A stretch of 33,691 nt of DNA from Peribacillus frigoritolerans (GCF_030676415.1 NZ_JAUUTW010000045.1:1-33691), one strand, 5' to 3'. Positions 1 through 7,540 are shown, numbered from the stretch's first letter. Program-made: numbers and translations. Notes: generated from the letters alone by a model not told the origin.

Positions 1-122
1 TTTGCCGCTTGCTTCCTTCAGATTCCACGTCACCGTGGACACCCTTGCATTAAGCTAACCACTACTACTGCCTTCATGGTTCGGGACTTTCACCCTATAG
101 ATTGCACCCATGCCGGGCGCAC
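1..122 (-). mobile_element. Group IIC intron, 5' end (partial)
   Basis: Read on the minus strand, the sequence from 122 downwards starts GTGCGCCCGGCATGGGTGCA and continues through CTATAGGGTGAAAGTCCCGA and GGAATCTGAAGGAAGC. This closely follows, from memory, the domain I 5' region of the Oceanobacillus iheyensis group IIC intron. Only the first ~120 nt of the ribozyme are inside the window; the rest, and any reverse transcriptase/maturase ORF, would lie off the left edge. The intron boundary falls directly after a hairpin plus T-run, the preferred site of class C introns, which insert 3' of intrinsic terminators. I am confident of intron and class, but cannot say whether it is full length or active. 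Confidence 0.85.
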
Positions 123-177
123 GAAAAAGCTGCCTTAAAGACAGCTCCGATCTTCGGCTAACGCACCCGTTAGTGAA
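123..177. repeat. Dispersed hairpin repeat, copy R1 (intron target)
   Basis: On the minus strand an AGCTGTC/GGCAGCT stem (128-146) is followed by TTTTTC, and the group IIC intron starts right after it. A second small stem, TAACG/CGTTA, lies at 159-172. The same sequence recurs at 19189-19239, identical over its first 33 bases, and more diverged copies lie at 6388-6497 and 13568-13677. It looks like a terminator-like repeat scattered through the genome. Confidence 0.75.
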
Positions 178-190
178 ATAAGAACCTTTC

Positions 191-238
191 AAATATTAAA
201 AATGACTACCCAGTTATGAGTAGTCATTTTTAATATTT
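191..238. terminator. Bidirectional intrinsic terminator
   Basis: A perfect 19-bp inverted repeat (AAATATTAAAAATGACTAC at 191-209 and its complement at 220-238) encloses a 10-nt loop. The AT-rich stem ends give a T-run in either direction. It sits just below the stop of the oxidoreductase gene at 247 and should end its transcript. Confidence 0.85.
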
Positions 239-246
239 GTATGTGT

Positions 247-831
247 TTATGAGAAATGGGAATTAATTGTATCTTCAACTTTCTTTAACATACCTTTATA
301 TGCTTCTTCATCAAGGTATCCAATACTACCGAATAGTAAATGGTCCACAGGTTCAATTCCAGTAAAATCCCATATTCCAATGTCAGAAGTGACTTTCAAA
401 CCTGCTGTCATACCGATTTCATCGTAAACCTCATTAGGAGTACCATGTGTATTGATGATAAAACCTTTTTTACCTTCTAATAACTTAATTACACCTTCTG
501 GTCCAGCAGAATAAGCAAACCCAAATGCAAATACTCGGTCTACATATCCTTTAAGAATAGCTGGAAGACCTGTCCACCAAATAGGGTAAATAAATGTTAT
601 TACGTCTGCTTCAGCAATAAATTCTTGTTCAGTTTTAATATCATCAGGAGTTTTTCCTGCTTTCATAGCTGCTGTATCTTCTGGTTTCAGTACAGGTTGA
701 AAATCAAGTGCATATAAATCACGGACAACAACTTCGTGACCATTTTTCTTTAATGTATTGACTGTTGTTCCCAAGATAGAGTGATTTAAGCTTTCAGGGT
801 TTGGATGTGCATAAACAACAAGATGTTTCAT
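247..831 (-). CDS. NAD(P)H-dependent oxidoreductase (flavodoxin-like fold, NQO/YwrO type)
   Basis: A 194-aa protein of the flavodoxin-2 / NAD(P)H:quinone oxidoreductase family. The N-terminus MKHLVVYAHPNPESLNHSI is the beta-strand plus FMN phosphate-binding loop. The segment FIYPIWWTGLPAILKGYVDR (about residues 81-100) is the characteristic active-site stretch. Members are cytosolic FMN/FAD enzymes that transfer two electrons from NAD(P)H to quinones, azo or nitro compounds; the exact substrate cannot be read here. The ATG at 831 is preceded by GGAGG at good spacing. The gene is divergent from an HxlR regulator, an arrangement known from electrophile- or quinone-induced reductases such as yodB/azoR and hypR/hypO in B. 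subtilis, so induction by reactive electrophiles is likely. A 19-bp terminator follows. Confidence 0.85.
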   Translation of the reverse strand: MKHLVVYAHPNPESLNHSILGTTVNTLKKNGHEVVVRDLYALDFQPVLKPEDTAAMKAGKTPDDIKTEQEFIAEADVITFIYPIWWTGLPAILKGYVDRVFAFGFAYSAGPEGVIKLLEGKKGFIINTHGTPNEVYDEIGMTAGLKVTSDIGIWDFTGIEPVDHLLFGSIGYLDEEAYKGMLKKVEDTINSHFS

Positions 832-868
832 TTAAAATAACCTCCAATTATTTAATAACCTTTTATTT

Positions 869-943
869 GATTACTAATCGTAATCTAATATTATAGTGTT
901 AGACGTTTTTTTAAAAGTAGTCACTTTTTTATAACATAGTCAC
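869..943. promoter_or_regulatory. Divergent promoter region with candidate HxlR operators
   Basis: The 147-bp intergenic region holds a perfect inverted repeat GATTAC-N5-GTAATC (869-885). It also holds a direct repeat TAGTCAC at 918-924 and 937-943. On the minus strand a TATAAT -10 box lies at 895-890 with a poor -35, so the inverted repeat would cover the oxidoreductase transcription start, a typical repressor position. Which element the regulator binds is inference. Confidence 0.45.
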
Positions 944-978
944 AAAAATAGTACCATCAAGAAAGAGAGGTATTCATT

Positions 979-1329
979 ATGGCACGAAGTAGGTTCGGTG
1001 AACCTCCAGAGGACCAAATAGAGGTTTGTCCAGTTACAGAAACTCAAGACATAATTGCAGGAAAATGGAAAATCATTATCTTATGGCATTTAAGCAGACA
1101 GACAAGAAGATTTAATGAACTTCAAAGGCTTTTACCTGATATTTCAAAAGGAATACTGACACGTCAGTTGAGAGAATTGGAAGAAGACCAAATGGTTCAC
1201 AGAGAAGTATATAAAGAAGTTCCTCCAAAGGTAGAATATTCGCTAACATCTTTAGGGAAAAGTTTTATTCCTATACTAGAGAGTATGGGTGAGTGGGGGA
1301 AAAAATATAAGGAATTAAGAAAAAGCTAA
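979..1329 (+). CDS. HxlR-family winged-helix transcriptional regulator
   Basis: A 116-aa single-domain protein. The segment CPVTETQDIIAGKWKIIILW opens the HxlR domain, followed by the helix-turn-helix region RRFNELQRLLPDISKGILTR and the wing ending in KVEYSLTSLG. Cys17, just before the domain, is in the place of the redox-sensing cysteine of YodB/HypR-type members, which form disulphides or S-alkylations under quinone or hypochlorite stress. It probably controls the divergent reductase and perhaps itself. The ATG at 979 has GAGAGG about 9 nt upstream. The stop codon lies inside the terminator stem that follows. Confidence 0.9.
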   Translation: MARSRFGEPPEDQIEVCPVTETQDIIAGKWKIIILWHLSRQTRRFNELQRLLPDISKGILTRQLRELEEDQMVHREVYKEVPPKVEYSLTSLGKSFIPILESMGEWGKKYKELRKS

Positions 1330-1360
1330 AGCCTATACTGGTCTTTAGCTTTTTCTTTTT
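1320..1360 (+). terminator. Intrinsic terminator of the hxlR-type gene
   Basis: A 12-bp stem, AAAAAGCTAAAG (1320-1331) with its complement at 1343-1354, followed by TTTTTCTTTTT. It overlaps the stop codon of the regulator gene. Confidence 0.85.
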
Positions 1361-1898
1361 AATTATGTTTGCATGGTTTATCTTAAACTAACCTCCCTCA
1401 CCATCTATGAGCATGAATCTTTTGCTGTGATTCGCTAGGAAAACTTCTTGAACCCTCATTTACTAAACTTGCCCCCCTATACTAAACATAGTAGACATAT
1501 TTTCTTAAATCTTCTTAATCATTTTAATATAAAAAAAAGAGAATTAATGGTCGTATATTGAACATTTTATCCTCTAATTATTATAGTATAGTTAATCATT
1601 GTTGTGGCGAGTATACAATCCAATCATTAAACTGAGAAAGAATCAAACGAATTCCATCAAGCACTAGTTATCTAGACCTAATTATAAAAAACCTTTATAA
1701 ATAAAGGAGAGTACATATTAGCATGTATAATATGTACTTGTAGTATGACAACAATGTTATTTAATTTTAAACGTTAAACATATAACCCCGTACAGGGTTA
1801 ACATAAAGTTGTTTAATTGTTGAAAAAAACACTTCACCCAACTTAAAACATAACAATGAAGCCGTTTAGAACTAGTTTACATCTATTTCTACATAAAG
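1361..1898. other. Gene-free AT-rich stretch with an orphan palindrome
   Basis: No convincing coding frame was found. The clearest structure is a perfect 10-bp inverted repeat, GTACATATTA / TAATATGTAC (1711-1720 and 1728-1737), preceded by AAAGGAGAG and containing a 6-codon ATG frame. It could be an operator left behind by a lost gene. Confidence 0.4.
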
Positions 1899-2282
1899 TT
1901 ACTTCTGCAATATCTGAATAAGGTTTCCACATGTATCGTCGAAGACAGCTATTGTTAATTCACCCATTTTTGTCGGTTCCATGGTAAACTTCACTCCTTT
2001 TTCGCTTAATCGTTGATATTCTACGTGAATATCTGCAACCCCAAACATGGTAACTGGGATGCCTTCAGCAAATAACTTCTCTTGATACTCCTTTGCGGCA
2101 GGATGCACATTCGGTTCGAGTAAAAGCTCGGTACCGTCATGATCATCGGGAGAAACAAGCGTTATCCACCTAAATTCCCCTGTGGGAACGTCATGCTTTT
2201 TTACAAATCCCAGTGTTTCTGAATAAAATTCCAGTGCCTTATCTTGATCTTCTACGAATATACTGGTAACAATGATTTTCAT
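1899..2282 (-). CDS. VOC (glyoxalase/bleomycin-resistance) family protein
   Basis: A 127-aa vicinal-oxygen-chelate protein made of two beta-alpha-beta-beta-beta modules. The first starts MKIIVTSIFVEDQDKALEFY and carries FYSETLGF. The second starts at VADIHVEYQRLSEKGVKF and ends with the typical AVFDDTCGNLIQILQ strand. Members bind a metal and act as lyases, dioxygenases or sequestering proteins; the substrate is unknown here. I chose the ATG at 2282 because GGAGG lies about 9 nt upstream; the longer frame from 2315 has no comparable site. It lies 108 nt downstream of, and on the same strand as, the ArsR-like regulator, so the two may be co-transcribed. Confidence 0.85.
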   Translation of the reverse strand: MKIIVTSIFVEDQDKALEFYSETLGFVKKHDVPTGEFRWITLVSPDDHDGTELLLEPNVHPAAKEYQEKLFAEGIPVTMFGVADIHVEYQRLSEKGVKFTMEPTKMGELTIAVFDDTCGNLIQILQK

Positions 2283-2390
2283 ACTGTTTTTGCCTCCTTG
2301 ATAGTTGTGGTGCATGGTGCTGTGCTAACAATCTGGCTCCAGCAAAACAACCCACACATTAGCCAGAAGTCCTGTTCCGATTTTATAAAA

Positions 2391-2669
2391 TTACTCTATC
2401 CATCCTTTTAGCAAATTTTTAAGTGGTTCATTGTTGAATATAAGTACTCGATATTTTCCCTTTCGTTTTGATTTTACGAGCCCTGCATCTTCCAATGCAG
2501 AAAGATGTTTAGCTATCGCCTGTCGCGAAATGGAAAGGTCGTGCTTCATAATGAGACGTACCGTAAGTTCATACAACGTCAGCTCGTTGCGTTCGGATAA
2601 TTCGTCTAATATAAGCCGCCGAGTCGAATCGCCAAGTGCTTTGAATATAGCGTCTTTGTCCCAATTCAT
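2391..2669 (-). CDS. ArsR-type winged-helix repressor
   Basis: A 92-aa protein with an ArsR/HTH_20-like fold. It begins MNWDKDAIFKALGDSTRRLI, the classic first helices of the family. The recognition helix region is SISRQAIAKHLSALEDAGLV, with the wing in KSKRKGKYRVLIF. No obvious metal-binding cysteine motif is present, so it may sense something other than metals; this subclass often regulates a neighbouring enzyme gene, here the VOC protein. The frame is open up to 2729, but the promoter (TTGACA at 2705-2700, TATACT at 2681-2676) lies inside that extension. The ATG at 2669 is therefore preferred, although no ribosome binding site precedes it and the mRNA may be leaderless. Confidence 0.75.
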   Translation of the reverse strand: MNWDKDAIFKALGDSTRRLILDELSERNELTLYELTVRLIMKHDLSISRQAIAKHLSALEDAGLVKSKRKGKYRVLIFNNEPLKNLLKGWIE

Positions 2670-2675
2670 ATATCG

Positions 2676-2727
2676 AGTATAAGCAACTCTTCGGTTGCTT
2701 GTCAAGAATAAGCAACTGTATGGTTGC
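2676..2727 (-). promoter_or_regulatory. Promoter with two tandem repressor operators
   Basis: On the minus strand a consensus TTGACA (-35) and TATACT (-10) are separated by 18 nt. Two copies of GCAAC-N6-GTTGC lie at 2683-2698, between -35 and -10, and at 2712-2727, just upstream of -35, with a 29-bp repeat distance. The inner one would block polymerase directly. Autorepression by the ArsR-like protein is the natural reading, by inference. Confidence 0.7.
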
Positions 2728-2729
2728 AT

Positions 2730-3075
2730 GACAAAGGAACCGTATCATGCAATCTTAACAAGTGAAAAGTCACATAATAGTAGTATGAACCATTATAGAA
2801 ATTCAAACTGTTTTTCAACAAAAAAGTGCATTAATCCTCCTTGGATCAACACACTAGCTAAATTTATAAGCACCTTGTATGTTTTTTTATTTTTAACACG
2901 TTTCTTATTCAACTCCAGTTAGTTTACTTGCATTTATTTACAATCTCATAATTTAAATATCCATCTCATAAGAAGTGTTACTCCATTAAAGGCCAGATTG
3001 TTAAATAGCTGACTGGCGTTTTTTAAATGTAGTGTAGTGTTTTAAAAATATTCATTACAATCATTAAAAATAGAA
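2730..3075. other. Gene-free stretch with a degenerate repeat
   Basis: No supported gene. At about 2980-3027 there is TTACTCCATTAAAGGCCAGATT with a GCCAG...CTGGC hairpin and T-run. Its start matches the left end of the dispersed repeat at 13555-13577, so it is probably a worn copy or a plus-strand terminator. Confidence 0.4.
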
Positions 3076-3110
3076 AAAATCCCTGATTTCGATCAAAAAG
3101 CAGGGATTTT
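3076..3110 (-). terminator. Intrinsic terminator downstream of rph
   Basis: A 10-bp stem AAAATCCCTG (3076-3085) / CAGGGATTTT (3101-3110), followed on the minus strand by TTTTTTCTATTTTT. It lies about 130 nt beyond the rph stop codon. Confidence 0.75.
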
Positions 3111-3243
3111 GGCATTTTAATGGACTTAGAGAAATGAATAAACTTTTGTTGATCATTCAAGAAAAGCACACGTTAGTTGAACAAAAAACCTTAAAACATA
3201 AAAATGATTATTCTATAACCTCCATACTTAAGGTATTCAGCAA

Positions 3244-5859
3244 TTACAATATTTCAATATACCCTTCTGTTCCATGCACACGAATTCGTTGCCCGTCCCT
3301 TACTAGTTTGGTAGCATTTTCCACCCCAACAACTGCTGGTAAGCCATATTCACGTGCAATAACTGCTCCATGGGTCATCAGTCCACCAACTTCGGTGACT
3401 AAGCCTTTTATGGATACAAACAATGGTGTCCAGCTAGGGTCAGTAAAGGAAGTGACTAATATATCTCCATCTTCTAAATCAGCATCTTCCATGTTTAAGA
3501 TGACACGTGCTCGCCCCTCTATAACTCCGGAAGAAACAGGTAGACCTACAATTGCTTCGGCTGGGAGATTTTCTCGTTTGTACTCACCTACAATGATTTC
3601 ACCATCAGACGTGATAACACGTGGGGGAGTTAGTTTTTCATATAATTTGTACTCGTCTTTTCGTTTGCTGATGATTTGGTAATCCAGTTTATTTGTGCGC
3701 ACGCCTTCGTGTAGTTCTTCAAAAGTGAGATAGTATATATCTTCTTTTTCATGAATAACGTTGGCTTGCACGAGTTGTTCGGCTTCTTTCTGTAAAGCCT
3801 GCTTATAAACGAAATAGCGATTAACCATGCCGTATTTTGGATATTCCCGATAACCGATGAAATTCCGGATTAGGTCGATCATTCGTATTGTTTCTTTGGC
3901 TTTTTGTTCACCATCCGGCAATTGCTTCAATCGATCTACTAACTCTTGTTCTTTTTTCAAAGCTTCCTGTCGCCCTTGCTCAACTTTCCGCTTGCTAGCA
4001 TTAGGCTCAAAGTTTTTGATATTACTAAGAATCATGGGAACAAGTGTAGTTGGTTTTTCGCTCCAACGAGTTTTAGTAATATCGATTTCTCCGGTACATC
4101 GCATTCCGTATTTGCTGAGATAAGCATAGATCGCGTCTTGGGTTTCCTGCCCACCATCAAACTTAACAAGTTCATCCAAAAAGTTATCATCTTTTACATG
4201 TTGTAAATAATCAATGACTTCTGGATAAGGACGAATCACATCTGCGACATCCAATAGCGCCAGACCCATTTCCGAAGTAATATTGTTGGGTACAGATTGA
4301 GAAAGCGTATCTGCTACGTTTTTTTCACCTAACCACTCGTTCATTTTTTCATTAATCCGTGATGAAGCATCCATAGCAGCCATAATCACACCCAAACTTT
4401 GTGGGTCAAATAAAATCTTCTTTAATTGCTGGATATCTTCCAGGATAAAATCAAATAAATCTGATCCTGATTTCGTTTGGATGTTTTGTTTTAACTCTTC
4501 TATCGATGTTTGACTGTTCTTAATCAAATCAGAAACTCTTGTCAGATCGTTTCCGATTTGTGCTTGAAAACCCGCAGACGACATACCTTCATTGCTTTTA
4601 CTGGGACTCAGTTCTTTTTTATCATTTGGTAACGTTTTTATAAAATCTCCTCGCTCTATGATGGTCACAAGTGCGTCTTTGATGAGCGGATCGGATTGTC
4701 CCAGGGTGTTTAATATAGTTTCTCTGCTGACAGTTGAAGCCAGCATAGGTGTAACATCAACAAACAGCCTTCCACCAGCTTTACGCATGGGTGCAGGAGT
4801 CGTTAAGAGGTAAAAAGACAATCCCAGTGGTTTCATGGGATCGGTCATCATTTGTTGATGACCGACAGATACGTAAACGTGATTTTCTTGATCATTCGCT
4901 TCAGGGATCGGGTATAAAGTTGTGATTGGCCTACTCTGGACAATATAAAATGTATCATCAACCAAACACCATTCGATATCTTGCGGGCAACCAAAATAAG
5001 CTTCGATCTGTCTTCCTGTGCGTGCTAATTGTAAAATTTGTTGTTCAGTAAGTGTTTGAGTCTTTTGCTGATCGGCATCGATCTGTTGTGTCTCTGTTCC
5101 GCCTTCTTTTAGTCCATAGATCGCCAATTTTTTGGTTGCTATCATCTTATCGACGATTTTATCTTCTTGCACCTTATAGCAATCCGCAGATACCAAGCCG
5201 GAGACAAGGGCCTCTCCTAGTCCAAAGCTAGCATCGATCGATATTAACATTCGATTGGAAGTAATCGGATCAGCAGTAAATAAAATTCCTGAAGCCTGTG
5301 GGAAAATCATCCGTTGAATGATAACGGATAGGTAAACTTGGCTGTGGTCAAATCCATTTTGCATTCGGTAGATTACCGCACGATCCGTAAATAGGGAAGC
5401 CCAGCATTTGCTGATATGCTGTAAGATTGCTTCTTTTCCGATGATATTTAAATAGGTATCTTGTTGACCGGCAAAAGAGGCGTGTGGTAAATCTTCAGCA
5501 GTTGCACTGGAACGCACTGCATAAGCATGTTCATCGCCAAACTGGGAGAGATAGAGAGCAACAGCCTTCACTACATCGGAAGGAATCTCTACTTCCATAA
5601 TGATTTTCCGAATCTTCCTGCTGATTTCACCAATTTGATCTCGATCCTCTACTTTTAGCAGTGTTAGTTGATCCAATAATGCGTAGAAGGCTTCGTTTTG
5701 TTCGAGGGCTTTTTGATAAGCTTCTGTCGTAACACAAAATCCTTCTGGCACTTGTATTTCATGAATCTTCGATAGTTCCCCTAAATTCGACCCTTTTCCT
5801 CCGGCGAGCAAAAGTTGCGTTTTATCGATTTCCCGAAACTCCAGTACATATCGTTTCAT
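3244..5859 (-). CDS. rph: Rifampicin phosphotransferase (RPH)
   Basis: An 871-aa dikinase-type enzyme. RPH uses ATP to phosphorylate the ansa-bridge C21 hydroxyl of rifamycins, giving AMP and phosphate and inactivating the drug in the cytosol. The N-terminal ATP-grasp domain (about 1-315) starts at GGKGSNLGELS and has YAVRSSATAEDLPHASFAGQ and DIEWCLVDDTFYIVQSRPIT. The middle rifampicin-binding domain begins near the VSVGHQQMMTDPMKPLGLS stretch, which is typical of RPH rather than PEP synthase. The C-terminal swivelling domain carries the phosphorylated histidine in GGLMTHGAVIAREYG (His830 by my count). Length fits known RPHs. I chose the ATG at 5859 because GGGAGG lies upstream; the frame extends 5 codons further. 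Such genes are often annotated as phosphoenolpyruvate synthase. A short leader ORF lies upstream. Confidence 0.88.
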   Translation of the reverse strand: MKRYVLEFREIDKTQLLLAGGKGSNLGELSKIHEIQVPEGFCVTTEAYQKALEQNEAFYALLDQLTLLKVEDRDQIGEISRKIRKIIMEVEIPSDVVKAVALYLSQFGDEHAYAVRSSATAEDLPHASFAGQQDTYLNIIGKEAILQHISKCWASLFTDRAVIYRMQNGFDHSQVYLSVIIQRMIFPQASGILFTADPITSNRMLISIDASFGLGEALVSGLVSADCYKVQEDKIVDKMIATKKLAIYGLKEGGTETQQIDADQQKTQTLTEQQILQLARTGRQIEAYFGCPQDIEWCLVDDTFYIVQSRPITTLYPIPEANDQENHVYVSVGHQQMMTDPMKPLGLSFYLLTTPAPMRKAGGRLFVDVTPMLASTVSRETILNTLGQSDPLIKDALVTIIERGDFIKTLPNDKKELSPSKSNEGMSSAGFQAQIGNDLTRVSDLIKNSQTSIEELKQNIQTKSGSDLFDFILEDIQQLKKILFDPQSLGVIMAAMDASSRINEKMNEWLGEKNVADTLSQSVPNNITSEMGLALLDVADVIRPYPEVIDYLQHVKDDNFLDELVKFDGGQETQDAIYAYLSKYGMRCTGEIDITKTRWSEKPTTLVPMILSNIKNFEPNASKRKVEQGRQEALKKEQELVDRLKQLPDGEQKAKETIRMIDLIRNFIGYREYPKYGMVNRYFVYKQALQKEAEQLVQANVIHEKEDIYYLTFEELHEGVRTNKLDYQIISKRKDEYKLYEKLTPPRVITSDGEIIVGEYKRENLPAEAIVGLPVSSGVIEGRARVILNMEDADLEDGDILVTSFTDPSWTPLFVSIKGLVTEVGGLMTHGAVIAREYGLPAVVGVENATKLVRDGQRIRVHGTEGYIEIL

Positions 5860-5931
5860 TTCTTTCCCTCCCATTTATCGCTCAATACCAAGACGAATCA
5901 TATGACAAAAATTGATCAACTGATCTACCAA

Positions 5932-5979
5932 TTACGCTGTACACTCGTTCCTGCTCCTGGCGAAAAGTTCCATGTTCAT
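5932..5979 (-). CDS. Possible 15-aa leader peptide upstream of rph
   Basis: On the minus strand AAAGGAG stands 7 nt before an ATG at 5979. It opens a 15-codon frame reading MNMELFARSRNECTA, then TAA, 72 nt before the rph start codon. Between the two lies the inverted repeat GATCAgtTGATC within AATTG...CAATT. A good ribosome binding site on a tiny ORF ahead of a resistance gene is the layout of translational or transcriptional attenuators. No homologue is known to me, and a chance ORF is possible. Confidence 0.4.
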   Translation of the reverse strand: MNMELFARSRNECTA

Positions 5980-6046
5980 ATCAAACACTCCTTTTAAAAA
6001 ATAAAAATAGGGGGTGACTGAAAAGGATTTTATGATGTCCAATATT

Positions 6047-6092
6047 AAAAAGCCCACTTTCTTAGTATTAATATTAAGAAAGTGGGCTTTTT
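6047..6092. terminator. Strong hairpin upstream of the rph leader
   Basis: An 18-bp perfect stem (6047-6064 and 6075-6092, core AAGCCCACTTTCTTA) with a 10-nt loop; poly-T follows the stem in either direction. No gene ends here now, so it insulates rph from upstream transcription or is left from a lost gene or mobile element. Confidence 0.65.
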
Positions 6093-6387
6093 CATTTCCC
6101 CATTAAAGCGCCCGAATATTGAGGATTTTAAAGAGTGATTTTAAATATTTTACCTTTCCTCACAAATAATTGATTATCACTACTACTTGATATTCTCCAA
6201 TTTCTGTACTTAAACGGCTGTACAAAGAAAATACCTTTTGATGGCTTGATTTTACATAGATTATTTTAAAATTTTTAGATTTATAGTACGACATGATAAT
6301 ATCCATAAACCATATTTTATGAATAACCTCTATAAATTTTCACCCTTGACCGTGTTCTTATCATACTACTTATAATTATTAAACAAT
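6093..6387. other. AT-rich intergenic DNA
   Basis: Nothing supportable was seen on either strand between the 6047-6092 hairpin and the repeat copy R2. Confidence 0.4.
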
Positions 6388-6497
6388 CTGGCCCAATTGT
6401 TGAACTAAGATCAAAACGCACTCTTGAACTAATCTACCCCGATAGTTGCATAAAGGTGCCTAAAAGATAGCTCTAATCTTGAGCTAACGCACCAAGT
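6388..6497. repeat. Dispersed repeat, copy R2 (about 106 bp)
   Basis: Begins CTGGCCCAATTGTTGAA, passes CTACCCCGATAGTTGCATAA and ends GAGCTAACGCACC. It is collinear with copy R3 at 13568-13677, and its right half matches copies R1 and R4. The hairpin arms are less well conserved here (GGTGCC/AGCTAT region). Confidence 0.7.
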
Positions 6498-6616
6498 TTA
6501 AGACTATTTAAAACTAATCACCTATGACACATCCAAGATTCATTTCAATTGCATAAAGATAAGAAATTTCTGGATCATTGGTAGGACATAACAATCAACT
6601 CATTAAAGCTAAAAAT

Positions 6617-6645
6617 AAAAACGTGCCTATTTATGTCACGTTTTT
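6617..6645 (-). terminator. Intrinsic terminator of the peptidoglycan-binding gene
   Basis: A 9-bp stem AAAAACGTG (6617-6625) / CACGTTTTT (6637-6645), read on the minus strand into a T-rich tract, 33 nt past the stop at 6678. Confidence 0.75.
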
Positions 6646-6677
6646 TATTTGAAAGAAATTTTTGGTCCTTCTGTAAC

Positions 6678-7163
6678 TTAATTCGCATACAAGCGATATT
6701 GGTCGCTTAAAGTATCCCCATTACCATAAATATAGGCTTTAGAGCCGGATGTATAGGAAGAATTGTCGTACTTCCATTTAATTCTGAGTCCCATGTTTCC
6801 GCCTGCTCCATATGTTTCATTAACATTCTTCTTAATATATTGCGAGAAGCTATCCCACGTTCGGGGGCCAACCACACCATCCACTTTCAAGTTGTTTTCT
6901 TTTTGATATTTCTTGACACCCGCTTCGGTTTTTGGTCCAAAAATTCCATCTACGTCAACCACTGCTGAATCCGTATAATAACCCATGACATTCAGGATAT
7001 ACTGCATATTTCTGATTTCCACCCCATGAGTGTCCTTTCGCAAAATAGAGTTTTTATCCCAGCTTTCGGGGTGGTGAAACCCTCCAGCTGATGCTGAAGC
7101 GGTGGAAAAAGATATTCCAAGGGCCAATGCTAATACTACCAAACTAGTAAGTAATTTCTTCAT
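6678..7163 (-). CDS. Secreted peptidoglycan-binding domain protein
   Basis: A 161-aa exported protein. Residues 1-26 form a Sec signal peptide: KK, a hydrophobic core LVVLALALGISF, and an ASASA cleavage region. Residues about 41-106 are a PG_binding_1 domain with the hallmark pieces NMQYILNVMGYYTD, VDGIFGPKTEAGVKKYQ and VDGVVGPRTWDSF. The C-terminal 50 residues (GAGGNMGLRIKWKYDN onward) are rich in Gly, Ser, Tyr and Asn and match nothing I recognise. There is no catalytic domain, so it probably attaches to the wall, or it is a remnant of a larger spore or wall hydrolase. The ATG at 7163 has GGGAGATGGAG upstream. It appears monocistronic with its own terminator. Confidence 0.85.
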   Translation of the reverse strand: MKKLLTSLVVLALALGISFSTASASAGGFHHPESWDKNSILRKDTHGVEIRNMQYILNVMGYYTDSAVVDVDGIFGPKTEAGVKKYQKENNLKVDGVVGPRTWDSFSQYIKKNVNETYGAGGNMGLRIKWKYDNSSYTSGSKAYIYGNGDTLSDQYRLYAN

Positions 7164-7517
7164 AGCTCCATCTCCCTCTTTTTTTGTACATCCGAACTAC
7201 CTTATCATTTCCCCTCAGATTTTATATTTCCCTTCCGACCAATGTCCCGTTTTGAACTTGCTAAACCAAATAGTGATGAACCATAGTCATCGCCGATATC
7301 CCGATCAAGCCTTTTAATCTAAATGGAGGTTTTGTACTTGGGCCAATGATTACGGCATCATGGTCATCTAAGAGGTGGTTTTTTCTCTTATGTTGGAAAA
7401 ACCTTTATATCAACTTGGTTTTTAAGAATGGAGATTGTAAACGTTGGAATGAAAAATAAAAATTAGGTTAGCAAAAAAGTAGCAACCCTGGAAAGTGACG
7501 TTATGAAAAAATTGAAA
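7164..7517. other. Intergenic stretch
   Basis: No supported gene between the peptidoglycan-binding gene and the hairpin at 7518. Probably contains the minus-strand promoter of that gene, but no clear -35/-10 pair stood out. Confidence 0.35.
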
Positions 7518-7540
7518 GCCCCCCCCCTTTTCAAGAGGGC
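7518..7540. terminator. Hairpin with a run of nine C residues
   Basis: GCCC...GGGC arms (minus strand GCCCTCTT / AAGGGGGC) enclose a 9-nt C homopolymer, with ATTTTATT downstream on the plus strand. Probably an intrinsic terminator; no gene now ends immediately before it. The C run could vary in length. Confidence 0.5.

Noticed and set aside
2695..2922. 75-aa plus-strand ORF over the ArsR promoter
   Set aside because: It lacks a ribosome binding site, runs over a clear minus-strand promoter/operator region and has no protein-like signature.
3857..4206. Overlapping plus-strand ORFs inside rph
   Set aside because: They are antisense to a strongly supported gene and have no recognisable protein features.
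3244..5859. Annotation as phosphoenolpyruvate synthase or pyruvate phosphate dikinase
   Set aside because: The three-part order (ATP-grasp first, central drug-binding domain with VSVGHQQMMTDPMKP, histidine domain last) and the 871-aa length fit rifampicin phosphotransferase; the PEP/pyruvate-binding barrel is absent.
6008..6046. Insertion-sequence end (GGGGGTGACTGAAAAG)
   Set aside because: It resembles IS termini in flavour only; no matching inverted copy, target duplication or transposase remnant was found.
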